Source of the DNA: Microbacterium sp.
GTDB taxonomy: Bacteria > Actinomycetota > Actinomycetes > Actinomycetales > Microbacteriaceae
DNA: 45,561 nt
Assembly: GCA_031277885.1 (NCBI GenBank)
Contig: JAITLM010000117.1
Location: 1-45,561 of the forward strand
Reading direction: 5' to 3'
Shown: positions 24,041-32,512 of the stretch, piece by piece
Position numbering within the stretch: the first letter of the stretch is position 1
How the letters are laid out: every line of letters begins with the position of its first letter
Notes under the pieces: model-generated
What the model was told of the DNA's origin: nothing
The model's database searches: none
What the model saw: only the letters and a program-made list of their open reading frames with translations
Position numbers and translations under genes: made by a program

Positions 24041-24849
24041 CCCTCCGCGAACAGTCGGCGGCGTCCGTGCGGGTCGCGACCTTCAACACGCACCACGGCA
24101 CCGCTCCCGATGGGCGCCCGGCTCTGGACGCGTGCCTCCGGCTGCTCGACGACCTCGCCCCGGATGTGATCGCGCTCCAGGAGGTGGATCGGGGGTGGCG
24201 GCGCAGCGGCTTCGCCGATCAACCCGCCCGCTACGCCGAAGGACTCGGCGGCAGGGCGCTGTTCGCCGCGAACCTGCGCCTCCCCGCGGAGGACGATCCG
24301 GCTCAAGGCGGCGCGGTGCGGGGTTCTCGCGCCGCGGCGCGGGAGTACGGCACCGTCCTGCTCACGCGGCATCCGATCCTCCGAGCGGCGCACCATCCCC
24401 TGCCGGTCCCGCACGGCGCGGAGCCCCGGGGCGTGCAGGTGGCGCTGATCGATGTACGAGGGGTCCCGATCCGGGTCGCGGGCGTGCATCTCCACGACGG
24501 CGACGACGCCGTCTCCGCCCGGCAGGCCGAGGAGGTGCTTCGACGGCTGGCGGCCGACGAGGCCGCGCCCGGTGCGCCCGAGGCGCCCGAGGTCGTGCTC
24601 GGCGATCTGAACGCCGAGCCCGGGCGCGGCGGTCATCGGGTGCTCCTGGATGCCGGCTTCGCGGACGCCTGGGCGATCGCCGGCACCGGGCCAGGGCGCA
24701 CCTTCGTGGATCCGGAATCGGGGAGCGGCGCGCGCATCGACCACGTGCTCGTCCGCGGTGCGGCGATCGTGAGCGCGCGCGTCGGCTCGCTCGTGCCCAC
24801 CCCTTCCGATCATGAGCCGCTCATCGTCGAGATCTCGCCGCGGGGCTGA
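24037..24849 (+). CDS. Endonuclease/exonuclease/phosphatase (EEP) family hydrolase
   Basis: A 270-residue metal-dependent phosphodiesterase fold. It has VRVATFNTHHG, the metal-binding VIALQEVDRGWRRS, IRVAGVHLHDGDD, VVLGDLNAEPG and the terminal SDHEPLIVEI. There is no signal peptide. Family members cleave nucleic acids, inositol phosphates, sphingomyelin or other phosphodiesters. Last gene of the beta-galactoside operon, translationally coupled (GTGA) to the GH35 gene, so the imported substrate may carry a phosphodiester or phosphate. That role is inferred from position only. Confidence 0.87.
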   Translation: MTLREQSAASVRVATFNTHHGTAPDGRPALDACLRLLDDLAPDVIALQEVDRGWRRSGFADQPARYAEGLGGRALFAANLRLPAEDDPAQGGAVRGSRAAAREYGTVLLTRHPILRAAHHPLPVPHGAEPRGVQVALIDVRGVPIRVAGVHLHDGDDAVSARQAEEVLRRLAADEAAPGAPEAPEVVLGDLNAEPGRGGHRVLLDAGFADAWAIAGTGPGRTFVDPESGSGARIDHVLVRGAAIVSARVGSLVPTPSDHEPLIVEISPRG

Positions 24850-24875
24850 CCGCGACGAGAGGAGACTCCGGAACC

Positions 24876-24907
24876 CTGCCGGGGCGGCCCTCACACCGCC
24901 CCGGCAG
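24876..24907. terminator. Bidirectional hairpin terminator
   Basis: Perfect 12-base arms CTGCCGGGGCGG (24876-24887) and CCGCCCCGGCAG (24896-24907) with an eight-base loop lie between the convergent EEP and beta-helix genes. Confidence 0.8.
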
Positions 24908-24912
24908 AGTGG

Positions 24913-26916
24913 TCATCGGGTGGAGATCTCGCTCACCGCGATGTTGCCCCAGGTGAGGTTCGCCGACTTCACCACGATCCGCAGCTTCGCCGTCGTCACG
25001 GCGGCGGGCAGGCTCAGCGCGCGGCGCTCGACCGTCGCGCTGCTGCCCGTCCAGGTGAGCGAGCCGCCGGTCAGGACGGTCGCCCAGGCCCCGTTCTGCC
25101 AGGCCTGCACGTCGAGGTTCTTGATCCCCTGACCGGTGCCGAACGTGGTCGCGAACTCGATACCCGACACCACGCGGTCGCTGGGGAACTCGAGCGTGAT
25201 CGTCTGCGGGAACGTGACACCGCTGGACGGGCTCGCCCACGGGGTGCTGTCGCGTCCGTCCGCGATGCTCGCCGGGGTCGTCGACTGGCCGTTGCCGAGC
25301 GAGGCCGTGACGACGGGTGCCGCCTCGTTGCGCCCCTGACCCGCCGTGCGCTGCAGGGCGCCGAGGTCGGGCATCCCGGACGGCAGCGGCGTGCCGACCG
25401 CGTCCTTGCCGCCGTTGAGCGGGACGGTGAGCCCCGCGGCGATCGCGGGCGACGCGGCGGTCGGCAGGTACCCGCCGAGGTCGCCGATGCCCGTCGCCGC
25501 CCCCGGGGCGGTGAGCTGCGGATCCGTGACGATCGCCGCCGCGTCCTTGCTCGGCACGGGGCCGGAGAAGTACAGGTTCCGGTCGTAGCTCACGGCGGCG
25601 CTGTCGCGGTAGGCGAGGCCGGCGCCGTTGTAGATGATGTTGTTGCGGAACGACACGTTCGACACCGAGGTGTTCCACACCTTGACCAGGCTGAAACCGG
25701 CCCGATCGGGGTTGTTGGCGATGAACGGGGTGAGCGGCGTCCAGATCGTGTTGTTGTACACGTCGATGTTCTTCGCGTTCGTGGACAGCGCGAAGATCTG
25801 GTTCCCGTCGCCCTGGCTCACGTTGTACCGGATCGTTGCCTCCGCGGGCCCGGTGCCCGTGGAGACGGCGATGAAGAAGCCGCCCTCGTTGTCGTGGCTG
25901 TAGTTGTACTGGATGAGGCTGCGGTGCACCGAGGCGTCGGCGTCGAAGCCGTTGCCGTCGCTGGAGAGCCCCCAGTACTTCGTGCCGGACACCTCGTTGT
26001 ACTCGACGACGGTGTCGTCGGCGCCGGCCCACCAGATGCCGACGTTGCCGTGGTTCTGCGCGGTCTTGTCGATGCGGTTGTGGTCGATGCGGGCGCCCTG
26101 CGCCTGCATGACCGTGATCCCGCCCGCCGAGATGTCGTGCACGTTGTTGCCGCTGACGACGACGCCGGTGCTCGGCGTCCAGGCGCGGTAGCCGCCGGCC
26201 GGGACGGGCATGAAGTCCCAGAGACTGGTCCAGCCCTCGCGCTGCATCCACGACGACCACGTCACGATGCCGTACGAGCGGGAGTTCGCGACCTCGTTGT
26301 CCGTGATCGACAGATCCCGGTAGTAGGTCGGGGTGGTGCCGCCCAGGGCCGAGACGACGATCCCGCCGACCGAGGGGTTCGAGCTGTCGTTGCCGCTCGT
26401 CGCACCCTGGATGTCGTGCACATACGTGCCCGTGACCGAGATCCGGTCCACGGGGCCGTAGTCGCTCGCCGTGACCTGGATGCCGATGCGCGGGGTCGTG
26501 CCGGATCCGGTGTTCGTCACCTCCAGACCCGACACCGTGACATCGTGCTGGTTCGCGATCTTCACCGCCGCGTCGACCGTGCCGCCGCCGTCGATGCGCG
26601 GCTTCGCGCCGGATCCGTAGGCGCCGATCGTGATCGGGGAGCCGGCGGCGCCCGAGCCGTGCGGGGCGAGCTGGCCGGACCACTGCCCGCCCGCCTCGAA
26701 CAGCACGGCGTCGCCGGGGGAGAGCGTCTGCGCGTTCACCTTCGCGAGGCTCTTCCACGCGGTGGACGGCGACAGGCCGTCCGCGGAGTCGCTGCCGCCC
26801 GGATCGACGTAGTACGTCGTGCCGGTGACGGCGAATGCCGCAGCCGGCGCCCAGAGCAGGGCGCCGGCGACGACGGCTCCCGCGCTCGCCGCGGTCAGGG
26901 TTCTCAAGGCCTTCAT
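24913..26916 (-). CDS. Secreted right-handed parallel beta-helix protein with C-terminal F5/8-type domain
   Basis: A 667-residue exported protein. A signal peptide (LTAASAGAVVAGALLWAPAA) is followed by the start typical of polysaccharide lyase-like helices (TYYVDPGGSDSADGLSPSTA). Many beta-helix coils come next (DVTVSGLEVTNT, DLSITDNEVANS, VVVSGNNVHDIS, ARIDHNRIDKTA, VVEYNEVSGTKYW). The last 130 residues form a discoidin/F5/8-type domain that often binds sugars (SIADGRDSTPWASPS, ITLEFPSDRVVSGIEF, GNIAVSEIST). It probably degrades or epimerises an extracellular polysaccharide, but no catalytic set can be assigned. ATG 26916 is preferred over 26928 because GAGGAG precedes it. A shared operator places it in the ROK regulon. 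Confidence 0.87.
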   Translation of the reverse strand: MKALRTLTAASAGAVVAGALLWAPAAAFAVTGTTYYVDPGGSDSADGLSPSTAWKSLAKVNAQTLSPGDAVLFEAGGQWSGQLAPHGSGAAGSPITIGAYGSGAKPRIDGGGTVDAAVKIANQHDVTVSGLEVTNTGSGTTPRIGIQVTASDYGPVDRISVTGTYVHDIQGATSGNDSSNPSVGGIVVSALGGTTPTYYRDLSITDNEVANSRSYGIVTWSSWMQREGWTSLWDFMPVPAGGYRAWTPSTGVVVSGNNVHDISAGGITVMQAQGARIDHNRIDKTAQNHGNVGIWWAGADDTVVEYNEVSGTKYWGLSSDGNGFDADASVHRSLIQYNYSHDNEGGFFIAVSTGTGPAEATIRYNVSQGDGNQIFALSTNAKNIDVYNNTIWTPLTPFIANNPDRAGFSLVKVWNTSVSNVSFRNNIIYNGAGLAYRDSAAVSYDRNLYFSGPVPSKDAAAIVTDPQLTAPGAATGIGDLGGYLPTAASPAIAAGLTVPLNGGKDAVGTPLPSGMPDLGALQRTAGQGRNEAAPVVTASLGNGQSTTPASIADGRDSTPWASPSSGVTFPQTITLEFPSDRVVSGIEFATTFGTGQGIKNLDVQAWQNGAWATVLTGGSLTWTGSSATVERRALSLPAAVTTAKLRIVVKSANLTWGNIAVSEISTR

Positions 26917-26943
26917 GTCACTCCTCATCGAGTTAATAATGAA

Positions 26944-26980
26944 TAGTAATTTAATTACTAGAGCGTTTCCACGCTGTCAA
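26944..26980 (-). promoter_or_regulatory. Promoter and palindromic ROK operator of the beta-helix gene
   Basis: On the minus strand TTGACA (26975-26980) and TAATTA (26952-26957) are separated by 17 bases. Overlapping the -10 is a perfect 17-base palindrome (TAGTAATT at 26944-26951, a central T, AATTACTA at 26953-26960). AATGAA at 26938-26943 completes the motif shared with 17828-17849. The spacer also holds an AGCG/CGCT pair. Confidence 0.7.
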
Positions 26981-27104
26981 CTCATCGATCGAGCGGAGAA
27001 CGGGCGCCCGATGAGGAAATGTTCTGGCGCATCGATTGCGGACCTGGTATTACTTGACTCCCCCCGATCCTGAAAGAACGCTGATGTTCCCGAAGGAGTG
27101 AATC

Positions 27105-28553
27105 GTGGCACCCAAGATCCAGCCGCTCGCGCAAGGCGGCGGCACGCTGAAGCGCAACTTGGGACTGTGGGCCATCGTCGGCCTCGGCCTCGGGTACATG
27201 ACCCCGACCATCGTGTTCGACACCTTCGGCATCGTGTCGCATCAGACGAACAACGTCGTGCCGCTCGCCTATGTGCTCGCCCTCGTCGTGATGATGTTCA
27301 CGGCGATCAGCTACGGCAAGATCGCCGGCGCCATCCCGAGCGCGGGATCCGCGTACACGTACGTGCGGGAGTCGATGCACCCCAACCTCGGCTTCATGGT
27401 CGGCTGGACCTCGCTGATCGACTACATCCTGCTGCCGATGGTGAACTGCCTCATCATCCGCAACTACCTCGAGCAGCTGATCCCCGGCATCTGGCCCGGG
27501 GTCTGGGTGATCCTCTACTGCGTGATCGTGACCTCGATCATCTACCTGACGATGCGCGGCACGTCGAATCTCAACATGGTGCTGATCGTGTTCGCCGGGA
27601 TCGTCATCCTCGTGTTCGTGGTGCTGGTCTGGGTGCAGCTGGTCCGCGGAGAGGGGGCGGGCACCGTGGTCTCGGTCACCCCGTTCTTCCACGACGGCGT
27701 CGCCTTCGGCGCCGTCCTGGCCGGCGCCACCGTGGTGTGCTTCTCCTTCATCGGCTTCGACGCCGTGACGATGTATGCGGAGGAGGCCAAGCACCCGAGC
27801 ATCATGCCGAAGGCCATCCTCTACACCGTGATCCTCGGCGGGGCGATCTTCCTCATCTCCAGCTACTTCACCCAGCTGCGGTTCCCCGACTGGCATCAGT
27901 TCGACGACGCGTCGCTCACGGACAGTTCGCTCACTCAGATCGGCGACGTGGTCGGCGGGCGCACCTTCCAGATCATCCTGACCTCCGCCGGCTTCGCCGC
28001 GACCCTCGCCTCAGGCCTCGCCTCGCACGCGTCCGTGTCCCGGATGCTGCTCGTGATGGGGCGCAACGATGTGCTGCCGAAGCGCATGTTCGGCTACATC
28101 AACCCGCGAACGCACACCCCGACGTTCAACGTCGTCCTCGTCGGCGCGATCTGCCTGCTCGCGATGTCGTTCAGCCTGGATCTCATCGCCTCGTTCATCA
28201 ACTTCGGCGCGCTGATCGCGTTCACCTTCGTGAACATCTCCGTCATCGCCTGGTTCGCGTGGCGCAAGGGCCTCCGGCACGCCCCGCGCGATGTGTTCCG
28301 CTACATCGTGATGCCGCTCATCGGCATGGCTCTCACCGGGCTGCTCTGGGTGAACCTGAGCGCGGACGCTCTCATCGGCGGATCCGTGTGGACCCTTCTC
28401 GGCATCGTCTATCTGCTCGTGCTGACCAGGGGGTTCCGCCGCAAGGTCGCCTCGTTCGACGAGAACGACGCGGTCACCGGCTACAACAAGGTGCCCACGG
28501 ACGCCGTCGACGTCCTCGAGGACGGGGAGTACGACGACGAGGTGACGCGGTGA
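27105..28553 (+). CDS. APC superfamily amino acid/amine permease
   Basis: A 482-residue secondary transporter with about twelve helices. Family landmarks are LKRNLGLWAIVGLGLGYMTP in helix 1, IPSAGSAYTYVRESMHPNLG in the helix 2-3 region, GATVVCFSFIGFDAVTMYAE in helix 6 and RMLLVMGRNDVLPKRMFGYI in the cytoplasmic loop. These match the amino acid/amine importers of the APC family (PuuP and YfnA-like). The GTG at 27105 follows GAAGGAG. The acidic tail (VDVLEDGEYDDEVTR) is cytoplasmic. Next on the strand are an ATP-grasp ligase and a NylB-like amide hydrolase, so it probably imports their substrate, an amino acid, polyamine or omega-amino acid. The gap 26961-27104 carries no clear promoter. Confidence 0.9.
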   Translation: MAPKIQPLAQGGGTLKRNLGLWAIVGLGLGYMTPTIVFDTFGIVSHQTNNVVPLAYVLALVVMMFTAISYGKIAGAIPSAGSAYTYVRESMHPNLGFMVGWTSLIDYILLPMVNCLIIRNYLEQLIPGIWPGVWVILYCVIVTSIIYLTMRGTSNLNMVLIVFAGIVILVFVVLVWVQLVRGEGAGTVVSVTPFFHDGVAFGAVLAGATVVCFSFIGFDAVTMYAEEAKHPSIMPKAILYTVILGGAIFLISSYFTQLRFPDWHQFDDASLTDSSLTQIGDVVGGRTFQIILTSAGFAATLASGLASHASVSRMLLVMGRNDVLPKRMFGYINPRTHTPTFNVVLVGAICLLAMSFSLDLIASFINFGALIAFTFVNISVIAWFAWRKGLRHAPRDVFRYIVMPLIGMALTGLLWVNLSADALIGGSVWTLLGIVYLLVLTRGFRRKVASFDENDAVTGYNKVPTDAVDVLEDGEYDDEVTR

Positions 28554-28641
28554 CCGCCGCGCACCGACAAGAGAACGAACCACTGCGCAACTGAGATCGC
28601 ACGGCGAAGGCGCCGCACGACCGTGAATGGAGAGGACCATC

Positions 28642-30375
28642 GTGGCACGCACTCAGAAGGACAAGGGATCCGCGCAGGATCCGGACCGCGACACCACCGC
28701 GACCGCGAAGCCGTCGTCCCGGCGCCGATCAGCGAATCCGCCTGCCGTGAACGGCGACCCGGTGAAGCCCGCGGCCAAGGCCGCGAGCACGGCCCGATCC
28801 CGTGCGCGCAAGCCCGTGCCGAGACCCGCCACGACCGCGAACACCGGACCGCTCCCCGTGGCCGCACCGACCCTGGACCCCGAGATCGCGTCCGGCGAGC
28901 GCCCTGCCCGCCGGCACGGTCTGCGGAACATGTCGGAGATCCGGCACTACTTCCGCACCAACCGCACCCCGATCTTCTTCGTCGGCGCCTCCGCCTTCAA
29001 CCTGCTGGGTCTTGACCGCTGGGTGCGCGGATTCTCCTACATCACGTACTACGACAGCTGGCAGGGCGCGCATCCGCGCGTGTTCAGCCCGATCCACAAG
29101 CCGTACATCGAGTGGCAGAGCGGCGAGGAGATCAACAACTGGCTGCTGCGCCACCACGAGGTGCGCGCGCACATCGCCCGTCTCACTCCGGCCGGGGAGC
29201 GCCCGAAGATCGCGATGGTGTTCTTCGACGAGGAGACGGAGGCGATCTGCGAGGAGCTCGGCTACGAGCTGATCCTCCCCGCCGCGGCACTCCGCGAACA
29301 CCTGGACTCCAAGATGGTCACCACCCGGATCGCCGAGTCGGTCGGCGTCCCGAGCGTCCCCAACGTGATCACGACCGTGGCCTCCTACGAGGATCTTCAG
29401 GAACAGGCGGAGAAGGCGGGGCTCGGATCCGACCTGGTCGTGCAGACCGCATACGGCGACTCCGGCAAGACCACCTACTTCGTCGCCGACGCCTCCTCGT
29501 TCGCGAAGAACAAGGACGACATCGTCGGGCACGAGCTCAAGGTCATGAAGCGGATCAACAACCGTCCGATCGCCGTCGAGGCCGTGCTCACGCGCCACGG
29601 CACTATCGTCGGCCCGTTCATGACCGAGATCACCGGGCACAAGGAGCTCACCCCGTACCGCGGCGGCTGGGCCGGCAACGAGATGTTCCCCGACGTGCTC
29701 GACGACGTCACCCGCCGCACCGCGACGCGGCTCGTGCGCACCCTCGGCGACCGGCTCGGGGCGGAGGGGTACCGCGGGTTCTTCGAGGTGGACGTGCTGC
29801 TGGACACGGACACCGGCGACGTCTACCTGGGCGAGCTGAACCCGCGCATCTCGGGTGCGTCGGCCATCACGAACGTGACCGCCGGAGCCTACGCCGACGT
29901 GCCGCTGTTCGTGTTCCACCTGCTCGAATACGCGGGAGTCGACTTCGAACTCGACGTCGACGAGATCAACGACCGCTGGGAGGAGCTGGCCGCCGCCGAC
30001 CAGTGGAGCCACATGATCATCAAGCACACGGATGCGGTCGTGGAGCACATCGACGTCGCCCCTCCCACGGGACGGTACGTGCTCGACGCCTACGGACGCC
30101 TCGCGTTCTCGCAGGGGGACCTGGACTGGCACCTGCTCGGCAGCGAGTCGGAATCGTTCTTCCTGCGGATCTACGGCCCGGGCGACTACCGTTGGAAGGG
30201 CGCGGATCTGGGGATCCTGGTCACCAAGGGCCGGCTGCAGACGCCCACGGGGCGACTGTCCATCCGCGCGAAGCATCTCATCGAGTCCATCCGGGCGATG
30301 TACGCGGCCACGCCGCTGCCGCCCGCGGCGGAGATCGATCAGTACGAGCAGATCGGAACCGAACCGGCACCATGA
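28642..30375 (+). CDS. ATP-grasp family ligase (biotin-carboxylase-like) with disordered N-terminus
   Basis: A 577-residue protein. Residues 1-95 are Lys/Arg/Ala/Pro-rich and look disordered. The conserved part starts near NMSEIRHYFRTN. It shows GASAFNLLGLDRWVRGFSYI, an ATP-grasp lid loop VVQTAYGDSGKTTYFV, a metal-binding strand DVYLGELNPRISGAS, and a C-terminal domain ending before the EIDQYEQIGTE tail. ATP-grasp enzymes join a carboxylate to an amine or thiol through an acyl phosphate. The partner genes suggest it makes an amide that the next gene product hydrolyses. The GTG at 28642 is chosen because GGAGAGG precedes it by six bases; an internal ATG at 28930 would give only the conserved part. 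It overlaps the hydrolase by four bases. Confidence 0.82.
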   Translation: MARTQKDKGSAQDPDRDTTATAKPSSRRRSANPPAVNGDPVKPAAKAASTARSRARKPVPRPATTANTGPLPVAAPTLDPEIASGERPARRHGLRNMSEIRHYFRTNRTPIFFVGASAFNLLGLDRWVRGFSYITYYDSWQGAHPRVFSPIHKPYIEWQSGEEINNWLLRHHEVRAHIARLTPAGERPKIAMVFFDEETEAICEELGYELILPAAALREHLDSKMVTTRIAESVGVPSVPNVITTVASYEDLQEQAEKAGLGSDLVVQTAYGDSGKTTYFVADASSFAKNKDDIVGHELKVMKRINNRPIAVEAVLTRHGTIVGPFMTEITGHKELTPYRGGWAGNEMFPDVLDDVTRRTATRLVRTLGDRLGAEGYRGFFEVDVLLDTDTGDVYLGELNPRISGASAITNVTAGAYADVPLFVFHLLEYAGVDFELDVDEINDRWEELAAADQWSHMIIKHTDAVVEHIDVAPPTGRYVLDAYGRLAFSQGDLDWHLLGSESESFFLRIYGPGDYRWKGADLGILVTKGRLQTPTGRLSIRAKHLIESIRAMYAATPLPPAAEIDQYEQIGTEPAP

Positions 30376-31622
30376 GCGGTGATGTGACACCTCCGTCGAC
30401 CAGCACCTGGAACAGCACCGGCCCGGCGACGGGCGGTGCGCCCGAGGGCCCGCGGCGACTCGACGGCTTCGTCCCTCCGCTCGAGGCCTGGCAGCAGGAG
30501 CCCAACCTGCGCTGGTCGATGCAGCACATGGCGGACTTCCTGCCCGTGCACCAGATCTCCTCCCTGGGGCGCACGCTCGCGCTGCCCTCGGTGCCCGCCG
30601 ACCTCGGCCACATCGACGTCCCCCATCCGTGGGAGCCGCGCTCGGCGCCGTTCGAGGATGTCATGGCCTCGACCTACACCGACGGCTGGATCGTCGCGCG
30701 CGACGGAGCGGTGATGGGCGAGCAGTACCTCGGCACGATGTCGCCCGGTGTGCTGCACCTGCTGATGTCGGTGAGCAAGTCCCTGACGACGGCGGTCGCC
30801 GGAACGCTCATGGGCGCCGGCGCGCTCGACGCCGGGGCGCAGGTCACCGCCTACGTCCCTGCCCTGATCGGATCCGGCTACGACGGCGCGCGCGTCCGCG
30901 ACCTGCTCGACATGCGCACCGGCGTGCGCTTCTCGGAGGCGTATCTCGATGAGAACGCCGAGGTGCGCCTGCTCGAGGAGGCCATCGGCTGGGCGCCGCG
31001 CCGGCACCCTGATACCCCCGGCACCCTTCGCGACTTCCTCGCGACCCTCGGCGCGAACGGCCCGCACGGCGGCCGGTTCGACTACAAGTCCTGCGAGACG
31101 GACGCGCTCGCGTTCGTGATCGAGGGCGCGACAGGGGTCCACGCAGCCGATCTCATGTCCGAGCGGCTGTGGGCGCCGATGGGCGCCGAGTTCGGCGCCA
31201 ACGTCGGCGTGGACGCGGTCGGCGCGGGCATGTTCGACGGTGGCGTCTCGGCGTCGCTGCGGGATCTGCTGCGCTTCGGCACCCTGTTCCTGCGCGACGG
31301 TGCGGCGATGGACGGGCGTCAGGTGCTGCCCCCGGCCTGGATCGCGGAGACCGTCGCAGGCGGTCCGGACTCTCGCGCGGCGTTCGCGAACGCCGCGGAG
31401 CCCACGCTCATGCCGGGCGGGATGTACCGCAACGGCTTCTGGTTCCCGTACCCCGGCTCCGACGTCTTCCTCGCCCTCGGCATCCACGGCCAGATGGTCT
31501 ACGTGAACCGGGCGGCGGGCGTCGTCGCCGCCAAGCTCTCCAGCTGGCCGACGCCGCAGGATGCGGAGCGCCTGCTGTGGACCGTCAAGGCGTTCGACGC
31601 CGTGGCCCGCACGATCGCCTGA
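30372..31622 (+). CDS. Serine hydrolase, class C beta-lactamase fold, resembling 6-aminohexanoate-dimer hydrolase (NylB)
   Basis: A 416-residue hydrolase without a signal peptide. The catalytic SxxK is in LLMSVSKSLTTAV (Ser about 133, Lys about 136). A second Tyr region is SEAYLDENAE and the YxN-equivalent is FDYKSCETD (Tyr about 238). The third motif is LGIHGQMVYVN, followed by AKLSSWP. From memory these align in order and wording with NylB of nylon-oligomer-degrading bacteria (LLMSVSKS, IGIHGQ, VKLSSWP), more closely than with true beta-lactamases. It should cleave a linear amide or ester in the cytoplasm. Coupled to the ATP-grasp gene by ATGA overlap, so it likely splits an amide made or exposed by that enzyme. 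Confidence 0.85.
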   Translation: MSGDVTPPSTSTWNSTGPATGGAPEGPRRLDGFVPPLEAWQQEPNLRWSMQHMADFLPVHQISSLGRTLALPSVPADLGHIDVPHPWEPRSAPFEDVMASTYTDGWIVARDGAVMGEQYLGTMSPGVLHLLMSVSKSLTTAVAGTLMGAGALDAGAQVTAYVPALIGSGYDGARVRDLLDMRTGVRFSEAYLDENAEVRLLEEAIGWAPRRHPDTPGTLRDFLATLGANGPHGGRFDYKSCETDALAFVIEGATGVHAADLMSERLWAPMGAEFGANVGVDAVGAGMFDGGVSASLRDLLRFGTLFLRDGAAMDGRQVLPPAWIAETVAGGPDSRAAFANAAEPTLMPGGMYRNGFWFPYPGSDVFLALGIHGQMVYVNRAAGVVAAKLSSWPTPQDAERLLWTVKAFDAVARTIA

Positions 31623-31649
31623 CCGGATCGAACGCGGGTCGGGGCGAAC

Positions 31650-32411
31650 TCAGGCGTCGCCGTGCGGATCCAGCCGGTTGAGGGTCGCGACGGTCTGCGG
31701 GTAGTCGCCGCGCACCTCGCCGAAACGGAGCAGCTTCACGTTCTCCACGAGGATCTCGTGCGCGTCGGGCTGGGCTTCGATGAGAGCCATCGTCTCATCC
31801 ACGAAGTCGTCGAGCGGCATCGCGAACGGGCTCTCGCTCTGGCCGGGCATGAGCTCGGTCGCGACGGCGGGCGGGACGAGTTCGAGCACCGAGACGCTCG
31901 TGCCGTCGAGCTGCAGCCGGATCGACTCGGACAGCATGTGGATCGCGGCCTTGGTCGCGTTGTAGGTCGGCGTGACGCGGAGCGGCGTGTGCGCCAGCCC
32001 GCTCGAGACCGTGACGATGGTCGCGGCCGGGCGGCTCTGCAGATGCCCGATGAGCGCCGCGATGAGCCGGATCGGGCCGAGCAGGTTGGTCGTCACGATC
32101 TCCTCGGCGTCGGCGAGGAACCCGTCGCCGCGCCAGTCCTCGACGCGCATGATGCCGGCCATCGCAATGAGCACGTCGAGCTCGGGGTACGACGAGACGA
32201 CCTCGGCGGTGGCCGTGCGGATGCTCTCGGGATCGGCGGTGTCGATGCGCACGGTGCCGAAGCCGTGCTCGGCGGCGAGCTGCGCGAGGAGCTCGGCGCG
32301 GCGCCCTCCGATGATCACGGTGTTGCCCGCGGACTGCAGGCGCAGCGCCAGGGCGAGGCCGATGCCGCTCGTCGCGCCGGGGATGAAGACGGTGTTTCCG
32401 GAGATGTTCAT
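31650..32411 (-). CDS. SDR family oxidoreductase (DltE-like)
   Basis: A 253-residue short-chain dehydrogenase. It has the cofactor motif FIPGATSGIGLALALRL, the NAG-type motif appearing as IAMAGIM, catalytic Ser in IVTVSSGLAHTP and YxxxK as TYNATKAAIHMLSESIRLQL. An Arg pair after the first strand (IIGGRRAELL) suggests NADP. The substrate is unknown. It diverges from a MmyB-type HTH regulator 101 bases away, which often controls such an SDR. The intergenic gap holds a perfect hairpin GGCTCGG/CCGAGCC. Confidence 0.88.
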   Translation of the reverse strand: MNISGNTVFIPGATSGIGLALALRLQSAGNTVIIGGRRAELLAQLAAEHGFGTVRIDTADPESIRTATAEVVSSYPELDVLIAMAGIMRVEDWRGDGFLADAEEIVTTNLLGPIRLIAALIGHLQSRPAATIVTVSSGLAHTPLRVTPTYNATKAAIHMLSESIRLQLDGTSVSVLELVPPAVATELMPGQSESPFAMPLDDFVDETMALIEAQPDAHEILVENVKLLRFGEVRGDYPQTVATLNRLDPHGDA

Positions 32412-32512
32412 GGCTCCAGGCTCGGCGGGATCCGAGCCGACGATAAGAGACCGGGCGATCGGGGGATCCGCGATCCCTGGTTGCGGATCCGCTCCCGCCG
32501 GACAATGGATCC

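Noticed and set aside
26960..26974. AGCG-TTTCCA-CGCT near the beta-helix promoter as a LacI-family operator
   Set aside because: Only one half resembles a LacI-type site and no LacI gene is in the window; the adjacent AT-rich palindrome explains the regulation better.
30372..31622. Classical beta-lactamase
   Set aside because: No signal peptide, and the motif set and operon partners fit NylB-type cytoplasmic amide hydrolases better than secreted class C beta-lactamases.
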